This document shows positions 1 to 5,950 of a stretch of 7,049 nucleotides of DNA, piece after piece (within the stretch, counting starts at the first letter, position 1; each line of letters starts with the position of its first letter). The position numbers and the translations under genes are program-made. Below the pieces are notes generated by a model that saw only the letters and a program-made list of their open reading frames with translations, searched no databases and had not been told where the DNA came from. Origin of the DNA: Bacteroidia bacterium (GTDB taxonomy: Bacteria > Bacteroidota > Bacteroidia > Bacteroidales > VadinHA17). The stretch is from NCBI GenBank assembly GCA_026391515.1, contig JAPLEC010000448.1:1-7049 (forward strand), in the 5' to 3' direction.

Positions 1-1
1 A

Positions 2-3000
2 AGAACAGGAAGTGATCCGGACAAAATATCAGGTGCAATTGAAACTGATCCCATAGGCCGGTTATTGCTAAATGGCGCACTATGTATCCCTGTGAGCCAG
101 GGATTTGATTACCTTGCTGCAGTAGCCGGGTCAACTTCTCCTCTTCAACGATTTTATGCTGTTCATCTGAACGCCTCAAATTTTAGAAATGCCGGGGCTG
201 ATATTGTCCAGGAGCTGGCATTCGCAATTTCACAGGCTGCGGAATATTTGAGACAGCTTATAAAAAGAGGAATCAAAACAGATATTGCTGCTTCAAAAAT
301 CAGGTTCTCCTTTGGAATAGGCTCAGAATATTTCCCGGAAATAGCTAAACTGAGAGCTGCCAGGCTATTATGGTCAACAGTTGTTAATGGCTTCAGACCT
401 GAATCGGCAGAATCAGCAAAAATGGAGATTCATTGTGTAACCGGTGAATGGAATAAAACTACGGATGACCCCCATACAAATATACTCAGAACCCAGACTG
501 AGGCTATGGCAGCTATTATTGGAGGAACTGATTCACTGACTGTTGAACCGTTCGACATTGTTTTCAGAAAACCTGATGAGTTTTCGGAAAGGATTGCCAG
601 GAATCAACAGCTCGTTCTTAAGGAAGAATCTTTTTTCGATAAAGTTGCTGACCCGTCAGCAGGATCCTATTATATTGAAAACCTTACAAAACTTATTGCA
701 GAAAACAGCTGGAAGCTATTTCTTGAGATCGAAAAGCAGGGAGGTTTCCTTGAATCAATTAAAAAAGGATTCGTTCAGGGAAGAATAAAAGAATCTGTCA
801 AAAATCGTGAAATTGATAATTCAAAATTGAAAATTACTTTCACTGAAATACAACCTGATCCTGATACAAAAGAATCTGTTGTGTCTGAAGAAGTCAAACC
901 GAAATTTCATTCCAACAACATAAATAAACTGCCATTCAAAAAAACAGATTTTCATAAATGGGAGAAGCGCAATCATATTGAAGAGAAGTGGATGACAGCT
1001 GAACGTATTCCTGTTAAAAGTGTCTATGCCAAAGAAGATCTTGAAGGAATGGAGCATCTTGAATATGCAGCCGGAATTCCTCCATTTTTAAACGGGCCAT
1101 ACTCAAGCATGTATGTTCTTCAGCCATGGACTATCAGGCAATATGCCGGTTTTTCAACTGCAGAAGATTCAAATGCTTTCTACCGCCGTAACCTCGCTGC
1201 AGGCCAGACGGGGCTTTCTGTTGCTTTTGATCTACCGACCCATCGGGGATACAATTCTGATCATGAGCGGGTTACAGGCGATGTGGGTAAAGCCGGAGTA
1301 GCAGTTGACTCCATCCTTGATATGAAGATCCTCTTCGATAAGATACCGCTCAATAAGATGTCAGTATCAATGACAATGAATGGAGCTGTTCTGCCTATTA
1401 TGGCTTTTTATATAATTGCAGCTCTCGAACAGGGAGCAAAACTGGAAGAACTGTCAGGTACCATTCAGAACGATATTCTGAAAGAATTCATGGTAAGGAA
1501 TACTTATATCTATCCACCTGAATTCTCAATGAGAATAATAGCCGACATATTTTCCTATACTACAGCAAAAATGCCAAGGTTCAACACAATAAGTGTTTCG
1601 GGCTATCATATGCAGGAAGCAGGAGCAACGTGCGATATTGAACTGGCTTATACTCTTGCCGACGGGCTTGAATATCTAAGGACAGGTATCAGGGCAGGTC
1701 TTGATATTGATACCTTTGCTCCACGGATTTCATTTTTCTGGGCAATCGGAATAAACCATTTCATGGAGATTGCCAAGATGAGGGCTGCAAGAATGCTGTG
1801 GTCAAAGATTGTAAGCGGTTATAATCCGAAAAACCCTAAATCACTGGCGCTGAGAACGCACTGCCAGACATCAGGATGGAGCCTTACTGGGCAGGATCCT
1901 TATAATAATGTAGGGAGAACGTGTATTGAAGCAATGGCTGCAGCGCTTGGTCATACGCAGAGTCTTCATACCAATGCCCTTGATGAAGCGATTGCCCTGC
2001 CTACCGATTTTTCTGCAAAGATTGCAAGAAACACACAAATTTATTTGCAGGAAGAGACACAAATCTGTAAAGCGGTTGATCCGTGGGCTGGCTCGTATTA
2101 CATTGAAGTTCTGACACATGAGATAGCTCACAGGGCCTGGGAACATATCATGGAGATTGAAAGCCTTGGTGGAATGGTAAAAGCTATTGAGTCGGGTGTC
2201 CCGAAAATGAGAATCGAAGAAGCAGCAGCAAGGGCACAGGCAAAAATTGATTCTGGAATTCAAATTATTGTCGGAACAAACAGGTACAGGCTGGAAAAAG
2301 AAAATCCGCTTGAAACACTGGAAGTTGACAATGCTGCAGTCAGAGAATCTCAGATTAAAAGGCTTGAAGAGCTGCGTAAAGGCAGGAATGAAACTGAATG
2401 CCAGGCAGCGCTTGATGCAATTACCGAATGTGTTAAAACAGGAGAAGGCAATCTTCTTGGACTGGCTGTTGAGGCTGCATCAAAACGTGCAAGCCTGGGC
2501 GAAATATCTTATGCATGTGAAAAAATAGTTGGGAGGTATAAAGCAGTGGTACGTACAATATCAGGAGTCTATTCATCAGAGTATAAGTCTGATAAGGATT
2601 TTGAAGAAGCAAAAGCACTGGTTGCAAAATTTGCTGAAAAAGAAGGGCGTCAGCCCAGAATAATGATCGCCAAGGTAGGTCAGGATGGCCATGACCGTGG
2701 CGCCAAGGTTGTTTCAACAGGTTATGCCGATATTGGTTTTGATGTCGATATCGGCCCGCTTTTCCAGACTCCGGCCGAAGCTGCAAAACAGGCGGTCGAA
2801 AACGATGTTCATATATTGGGAATTTCGAGTCTGGCGGCCGGACACAAAACACTCGTTCCTCAGATAATAACCGAGCTTAAAAACCTTGGAAGGGAAGATA
2901 TACTGGTCATAGCCGGAGGAGTAATACCGCCACAGGATTACCAGTATCTTTATGATGCCGGTGTAGCTGCAATATTCGGACCCGGCACTTCTGTTTCAAA

Positions 3001-3046
3001 AGCAGCAAAACAAATTCTCGAAATATTGCTACATTCTTTTGAATAG
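2..3046 (+). CDS. mutB: Methylmalonyl-CoA mutase, MutA-MutB fusion; 5' end lies outside the window
   Basis: This is an adenosylcobalamin-dependent mutase that interconverts (R)-methylmalonyl-CoA and succinyl-CoA in the cytoplasm. The frame is open to base 2, and the first codons already read as MutA (DKISGAIETDPIGRLL), so the TTG at 65 is not the start; the true start is upstream. Residues are numbered from that TTG. Residues 1-247 are small-subunit barrel (AKLRAARLLWS at 94-104) without the catalytic Tyr-His pair. About 30 acidic linker residues follow, then a full large subunit from KPKF at 278 to 993 (about 715 residues, normal for MutB). Catalytic equivalents of the Propionibacterium enzyme are present: Tyr360, Gln468, Arg478, Tyr514-His515 and Lys870. 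Asp874-x-His876-xx-Gly879 is the base-off cobalamin motif, followed by SSL at 921-923 and GG at 951-952. MutB is normally a separate gene, and MutA normally has a C-terminal degenerate cobalamin domain, which is absent here. The family call is very secure; the fusion is read directly from the sequence but could still be an assembly error. Confidence 0.95.
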   Translation, partial: RTGSDPDKISGAIETDPIGRLLLNGALCIPVSQGFDYLAAVAGSTSPLQRFYAVHLNASNFRNAGADIVQELAFAISQAAEYLRQLIKRGIKTDIAASKIRFSFGIGSEYFPEIAKLRAARLLWSTVVNGFRPESAESAKMEIHCVTGEWNKTTDDPHTNILRTQTEAMAAIIGGTDSLTVEPFDIVFRKPDEFSERIARNQQLVLKEESFFDKVADPSAGSYYIENLTKLIAENSWKLFLEIEKQGGFLESIKKGFVQGRIKESVKNREIDNSKLKITFTEIQPDPDTKESVVSEEVKPKFHSNNINKLPFKKTDFHKWEKRNHIEEKWMTAERIPVKSVYAKEDLEGMEHLEYAAGIPPFLNGPYSSMYVLQPWTIRQYAGFSTAEDSNAFYRRNLAAGQTGLSVAFDLPTHRGYNSDHERVTGDVGKAGVAVDSILDMKILFDKIPLNKMSVSMTMNGAVLPIMAFYIIAALEQGAKLEELSGTIQNDILKEFMVRNTYIYPPEFSMRIIADIFSYTTAKMPRFNTISVSGYHMQEAGATCDIELAYTLADGLEYLRTGIRAGLDIDTFAPRISFFWAIGINHFMEIAKMRAARMLWSKIVSGYNPKNPKSLALRTHCQTSGWSLTGQDPYNNVGRTCIEAMAAALGHTQSLHTNALDEAIALPTDFSAKIARNTQIYLQEETQICKAVDPWAGSYYIEVLTHEIAHRAWEHIMEIESLGGMVKAIESGVPKMRIEEAAARAQAKIDSGIQIIVGTNRYRLEKENPLETLEVDNAAVRESQIKRLEELRKGRNETECQAALDAITECVKTGEGNLLGLAVEAASKRASLGEISYACEKIVGRYKAVVRTISGVYSSEYKSDKDFEEAKALVAKFAEKEGRQPRIMIAKVGQDGHDRGAKVVSTGYADIGFDVDIGPLFQTPAEAAKQAVENDVHILGISSLAAGHKTLVPQIITELKNLGREDILVIAGGVIPPQDYQYLYDAGVAAIFGPGTSVSKAAKQILEILLHSFE
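787..879 (+). repeat. 12-bp direct repeat bracketing most of the mutase linker
   Basis: The 12-mer aaaagaatctgt occurs at 787-798 and again, without mismatch, at 868-879. The two copies are 81 bp apart, exactly 27 codons, and both encode the residues KESV in the mutase frame. The first copy lies at the end of recognisable MutA sequence and the second about nine codons before MutB homology begins. It may be a trace of a deletion or slippage event that made the fusion, or a coincidence in Lys/Glu-rich coding sequence. Confidence 0.55.
806..895 (+). other. Interdomain linker replacing the MutA C-terminal domain and the MutB start
   Basis: Thirty codons (residues 248-277 counting from base 65) join the end of MutA homology (GRIKESVKN) to the beginning of MutB homology (KPKF). 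The segment is rich in Asp, Glu, Lys and Pro, looks unstructured, and I recognise no family in it. A typical MutA would run on for roughly 150-200 residues here, including an LGTN-type motif and a degenerate cobalamin-binding fold. No stop interrupts the frame. The only start codon near the expected MutB beginning is a GTG at 881-883; the first in-frame ATG, at 992, is already inside conserved MutB sequence. Confidence 0.7.
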
Positions 3047-3077
3047 ACATTAATTTAGTTGCGTTTAAACCAATATT

Positions 3078-3635
3078 ATGGAAAAGGTAATTTTTTTAAC
3101 AATAGCAATTCTGATCCTGGTCTGCGGATGCAGAACAAAAAAGCCTTTAAGTGAAAGTTCACCTTCGGTTAAGCAAAATGAAGAAATTACAGCGATGACT
3201 GATTTTTCGGAACAATCAACATGGATATTAGGTTATTTTACCAGAGACAGGCTAAATAAAACACCTCATTGTGAGTGGTATCTGAAGGGTTATGATGAAT
3301 ATAAACCGGATAGTGCTGCTGTAATTAAACTTGTCCAAATAAAACCTGATGAACTGACTATAAAGATAGTTATGGGAACATGGTGCCCGGACAGCCGAAG
3401 AGAAGTTCCACGTTTTCTGAAAATTCTTGATCTGTGGAAATTCCCGATAACAAAAGTGACCTTCATAGGAGTTGACAACTCAAAGCTCTCACCTATAGGA
3501 GAATACAATAGTCTGGATATTCAAAGAGTGCCAACATTCATTTTTTATAAAAATAATATTGAAGCCGGACGCATCATTGAAAATCCGGTGACGTCTTTAG
3601 AGCAGGATATAATAAATATTCTGACCAGGGAATGA
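3078..3635 (+). CDS. Thioredoxin-fold lipoprotein with a CPDS active site
   Basis: This is a 185-residue exported thioredoxin-like protein. The N terminus has a Lys, a hydrophobic stretch (residues 4-15) and a lipobox-like VCGC with Cys18 as the likely lipidated residue, so I expect anchoring to a membrane facing the periplasm. The thioredoxin fold shows as GTWCPDSRREVPRF at 100-113 and a cis-proline motif VPTF at 151-154 before the last strands. The active site is Cys103-Pro-Asp-Ser106, so the second catalytic Cys is replaced by Ser. A conventional dithiol/disulfide cycle is therefore unlikely with these residues alone; Cys65 is the only other Cys in the mature domain. Proteins with GTWCxDSxREVPRF are, as I recall, common in Bacteroidetes and not assigned a specific partner. 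The gene starts 31 bp after the mutase and ends 24 bp before the next gene, so co-transcription is plausible, although no functional link to the mutase is evident. The start is an ATG without a visible Shine-Dalgarno sequence. Confidence 0.85.
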   Translation: MEKVIFLTIAILILVCGCRTKKPLSESSPSVKQNEEITAMTDFSEQSTWILGYFTRDRLNKTPHCEWYLKGYDEYKPDSAAVIKLVQIKPDELTIKIVMGTWCPDSRREVPRFLKILDLWKFPITKVTFIGVDNSKLSPIGEYNSLDIQRVPTFIFYKNNIEAGRIIENPVTSLEQDIINILTRE

Positions 3636-3659
3636 AAATTATTAAACAGGTATAAAATC

Positions 3660-4190
3660 ATGGAAGAAGTAAAAGACAATTCGGGACAAAATCTGGGCAT
3701 TGCAGCTCTCATTACAGGGATCATAACTTTTGTACTTGCTGTGATCCCCTGTGTGGGATTTATTGCGATTATACCCGGAATAATAGCTATAGTACTTGGA
3801 TCTGTTGGTCTGTCGCATGCAGTACGAAACGATTCACCGCGCGGCTTACCATTGGCAGGACTGATTATTGGAGTTGTTGCCATAATGATCTCATTTTCAA
3901 ATATTTTCTTAGTCAGCAAGTTAGCAGATGGAGCAAAAGACTGGTCGAACAAGATTGAGAATATTGTAAATGACGTTCAGGAAAATGTTGTCAAGGACCT
4001 TGAAGATGCAAATATTTCGATCAAAGTTGAAAATGGCGGCCAAAAGGTGGAAATAAACACCACTGTAAATAGTTCGGACCGCCAGAAAGTACTGGAAGAC
4101 CTGGAAAAGGGAAACGCATCCAAGAATGATACTTTGGTCCAGAAAAAGGGAAACGCATCCAAGAATGACACTTTGGTCCAGAAAAAATAA
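3660..4190 (+). CDS. DUF4190-like two-helix membrane protein with repeated C-terminal tail
   Basis: This is a 176-residue inner-membrane protein of unknown function. Residues 12-29 and 33-52 form a closely spaced hydrophobic pair (ALITGIITFVLAVIP, then IPGIIAIVLGSVGLSHA), and RGLPLAGLIIGVVAIMISF at 61-79 forms a further hydrophobic stretch. This GIAALITGI...IPGIIAIVLG...GLPLAGLIIG pattern is typical of DUF4190-type proteins. The C-terminal half (about 85-176) is soluble, charged and probably partly helical. It ends in two identical 13-residue units, GNASKNDTLVQKK at 151-163 and 164-176, encoded by a 39-bp tandem duplication. The gene follows the thioredoxin-like lipoprotein after 24 bp, and its 3' end overlaps the next gene in another frame, which suggests one transcript and coupled translation of two small membrane proteins. 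The DUF assignment is from memory of the motif pattern; no catalytic residues are visible. Confidence 0.75.
   Translation: MEEVKDNSGQNLGIAALITGIITFVLAVIPCVGFIAIIPGIIAIVLGSVGLSHAVRNDSPRGLPLAGLIIGVVAIMISFSNIFLVSKLADGAKDWSNKIENIVNDVQENVVKDLEDANISIKVENGGQKVEINTTVNSSDRQKVLEDLEKGNASKNDTLVQKKGNASKNDTLVQKK
4109..4186 (+). repeat. 39-bp tandem duplication, two copies
   Basis: The copies are 4109-4147 and 4148-4186, and they differ only at T4130 versus C4169. The unit is a multiple of three, so both overlapping reading frames stay open. In the DUF4190-like frame each copy encodes GNASKNDTLVQKK and the difference is silent (GAT/GAC, Asp). In the downstream DUF2752-like frame each copy contributes an ATG (4126 and 4165), and the same difference changes the following codon from ATA (Ile) to ACA (Thr). 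The near-identity indicates a recent duplication or active slippage. Confidence 0.95.
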
Positions 4191-4617
4191 GCGCAATTTA
4201 AAGCAAGAGGTAAGGATAAAGAATGAACCTTACCTTATAATAAATATAGTTCTTGCCGGAGTAATATTGCTTATTATGGCTTACTGCGGCATTTTTTCTC
4301 CTGAAAAAAATAATTATCCTGTTGTCTGCATACATGAAAAACTGACTGGCCAGCCATGTGTCTCCTGCGGACTTTCCCATAGCATTTCATTAATCCTAAG
4401 AGGAAGAATTGAAGAGGCTTATAAATGGAATATTTATGGAATGAGAGTGTTCCTTTTCTTTGTATCGCAGCTCTTTATGAGGATCCTTTTTTCACGAGTT
4501 TATATAAAACACCCTGAATCTCGTAAACAATTGATTATCTTTGACATAATAGGATCATCAGTGATATTTATTATCACATTTTTACCGTTTTTGATTTATT
4601 TATTTAAATTCTGTTAA
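4165..4617 (+). CDS. DUF2752-like small membrane protein
   Basis: This is a membrane protein of about 150 residues and unknown function. With the start at 4165, the core reads CIHEKLTGQPCVSCGLSHSI at about residues 55-74. It matches the DUF2752 hallmark: a short Cys-containing segment, TGxxCxxCG, a small-loop Gly in RGRIEEAY, then WN a few residues later. The three core Cys (55, 65, 68) could bind metal or be redox active, but this is not established. Predicted membrane segments are residues 25-43, 94-112 and 123-148. No start codon exists in frame between 4168 and the conserved region, so translation must begin inside the upstream gene: at ATG 4165 (26-base overlap) or ATG 4126 (163 residues, 65-base overlap). 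Both lie in the tandem repeat and have the same preceding bases, so the choice is uncertain; I took the shorter. The 3' end overlaps recX tail to tail by 14 bp. Confidence 0.75.
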   Translation: MTLWSRKNKRNLKQEVRIKNEPYLIINIVLAGVILLIMAYCGIFSPEKNNYPVVCIHEKLTGQPCVSCGLSHSISLILRGRIEEAYKWNIYGMRVFLFFVSQLFMRILFSRVYIKHPESRKQLIIFDIIGSSVIFIITFLPFLIYLFKFC

Positions 4618-5065
4618 GAAGATCATACAGCAATTCGCTTTCGAATCCTTTGGAAAGGCCATATCTAAAAAGCTTCCCTTTAAGATCATATTGATTATTT
4701 GCTTTGACAGACCTGCGATGAATAGTCAGAAGTTCTTTCAGAGTTTTTATATAGAGCTCATTATCAATAGAATTTAAGCTTGAGGTTATTATATCAGCAG
4801 GGATCTTCTTTAATTTCAGGTGAGCTTTGATCTTAACTTTTCCCCATCTGTTATACCTGAACTTATCCCTCACAAATGCTTCGGTAAAGCGTTTTTCATT
4901 AATAAAGTTTTCCTTAATAAGAGCTTTAATAATTTTTTCATTGTCCTGATCACTGATTCCCCATGATTGTAATTTACTTTGAATATCATACACGCAATAC
5001 TCTCGTCGTGAGCAGATTGCCATTGCTCTTGAAAGAGCAGCATTGTACAGGTTCTTTTCAGTCAT
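4604..5065 (-). CDS. recX: Regulatory protein RecX
   Basis: This is a 153-residue RecX-family protein, which in characterised bacteria binds RecA filaments and modulates, usually inhibits, recombinase and coprotease activity. The three-repeat helical RecX fold is recognisable: ALSRAMAICSRREYCVYDIQ near residues 10-29, KLQSWGI at 31-37, then the diagnostic block FINEKRFTEAFVRDKFRYNR at 54-73 followed by WGKVKIKAHLKLKKI. The length is normal for Bacteroidetes RecX. The ATG overlaps the prmC stop in ATGACTGA (minus strand, 5065-5058), so translation is very likely coupled to prmC. No recA is in the window. The 3' end overlaps the convergent DUF2752-like gene by 14 bp, leaving no room for a dedicated terminator between them. 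Confidence 0.9.
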   Translation of the reverse strand: MTEKNLYNAALSRAMAICSRREYCVYDIQSKLQSWGISDQDNEKIIKALIKENFINEKRFTEAFVRDKFRYNRWGKVKIKAHLKLKKIPADIITSSLNSIDNELYIKTLKELLTIHRRSVKANNQYDLKGKLFRYGLSKGFESELLYDLLNRI

Positions 5066-5924
5066 TTCGGATTCCTTTTATTATTCTCTCCTTACCATTC
5101 AAATCATTTATAATTTCAATCCCTGCATAGCTTCTTGATTTAAGCAGCTGAAACATCTTTTCTCCCATAGATTCATTTATCTCAAAATAGACCAGTCCCC
5201 CGCGCGGCAGTATAAAATCTGCCAGATTAAGCGTTGCAATATAGTATTTCAGAGGATCGGAGTCAGATACAAAAAGTGCTGTATTTGGCTCAAAATCAAG
5301 TACATTTGAAGCAATGAGTTTCTTTTCGGATTCGCGGACATAAGGAGGATTACTTACAAGAATATCCGTTCTGTTAAAAGATTTAATGTCAAAATTCAGG
5401 ATATCGGCTTTAAAAAAAGACACAGAAGTCTTATTAAGGATGGCATTCTCTTTTGCAACTGCCAGTGCTCCATCCGAAATATCGATCCCGGTTACGACAG
5501 TTCCCGGCAGGTTAACAGCAAGGGCAATTGCAATACAGCCCGAACCGGTTCCGACATCCATGATTGTACCCCTGAAACCTTTGTTTTCTTTAATAATAAG
5601 ATCAACGAGCTCCTCTGTTTCCGGTCGTGGAATTAAAGTATCCACATTGACTTTAATAACACAATTATAGAAATTCGTCTCTCCAAGAATATATTGTATT
5701 GGTTTTCTGGTTTTTAGCTCTTTACAGATTCTGATAATCTCCTGAGCTTGTTTTTGTGTGATAATATTTTCATAAAGAGCCGGAATATGCAACTTTAAGC
5801 TCTTAAATGTAGTCTTAATTATAATATTGGCCAGAGCACTTATTTCAGGTTCTGAGTAGAGGGCAGAAAGTTCCTTTACGAGGTATGGTTTAATCGATTT
5901 TATTGTTTGTATATTAAAGCTCAT
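5058..5924 (-). CDS. prmC: Peptide chain release factor N5-glutamine methyltransferase PrmC (HemK)
   Basis: This 288-residue enzyme uses S-adenosylmethionine to methylate the Gln side chain in the GGQ motif of release factors RF1 and RF2, which supports efficient termination. An N-terminal helical substrate-binding domain (about 1-85) leads into a Rossmann methyltransferase domain. Visible motifs are LIPRPETEELV at 97-107, the SAM-binding loop DVGTGSGCIAIALA at 123-136, an acidic strand end GIDIS at 146-150, and the catalytic NPPY at 192-195, which binds the Gln amide. The length is typical. The IPRPETE sequence separates PrmC from the related ribosomal-protein methyltransferase PrmB. The gene is first in a prmC-recX unit with an 8-base overlap and is divergent from ribD with only 26 bp between their start codons. 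A perfect TAnnTTTG element lies just before its ATG. Confidence 0.95.
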   Translation of the reverse strand: MSFNIQTIKSIKPYLVKELSALYSEPEISALANIIIKTTFKSLKLHIPALYENIITQKQAQEIIRICKELKTRKPIQYILGETNFYNCVIKVNVDTLIPRPETEELVDLIIKENKGFRGTIMDVGTGSGCIAIALAVNLPGTVVTGIDISDGALAVAKENAILNKTSVSFFKADILNFDIKSFNRTDILVSNPPYVRESEKKLIASNVLDFEPNTALFVSDSDPLKYYIATLNLADFILPRGGLVYFEINESMGEKMFQLLKSRSYAGIEIINDLNGKERIIKGIRND

Positions 5925-5928
5925 GCAT

Positions 5929-5936
5929 CAAAATTA
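5929..5936 (-). promoter_or_regulatory. Possible Bacteroidetes -7 promoter element for prmC-recX
   Basis: On the minus strand the bases read TAATTTTG, a perfect match to the Bacteroidetes primary sigma factor -7 consensus TAnnTTTG, and end four bases before the prmC ATG. I see no convincing TTTG -33 box at 19-21 bp upstream; the corresponding bases lie inside the ribD start region. If real, the transcript would be leaderless or nearly so. Such a short motif can arise by chance in AT-rich DNA. Confidence 0.3.
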
Positions 5937-5950
5937 GCACATTCAGGGAA

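Noticed and set aside
65..67. TTG at 65 as the real start of the mutase gene.
   Set aside because: The frame is open to base 2 and the codons before 65 match the conserved MutA sequence, so the gene continues upstream of the window.
1871..2263. Minus-strand open frame of 130 codons inside the mutase, and similar frames at 2433-2852 and 6167-6690.
   Set aside because: They lie opposite strongly conserved coding sequence, their products are rich in Cys, Phe and His without recognisable motifs, and they have no start context. They are antisense shadows.
881..3046. An independent mutB gene beginning at GTG 881 (721 residues) or ATG 992.
   Set aside because: The GTG would give a normal MutB length, but the upstream MutA frame runs into it without a stop, so a fused product is made in any case. 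The ATG at 992 lies inside conserved MutB sequence and would remove the N-terminal arm. Internal initiation cannot be excluded, but nothing in the sequence requires it.
3051..3058. TAATTTAG between the mutase and the thioredoxin-like gene as a -7 promoter element.
   Set aside because: It has one mismatch in the TTTG part, and no TTTG or TTG lies at the proper 19-21 bp spacing. The 31-bp gap is equally well explained as intra-operon.
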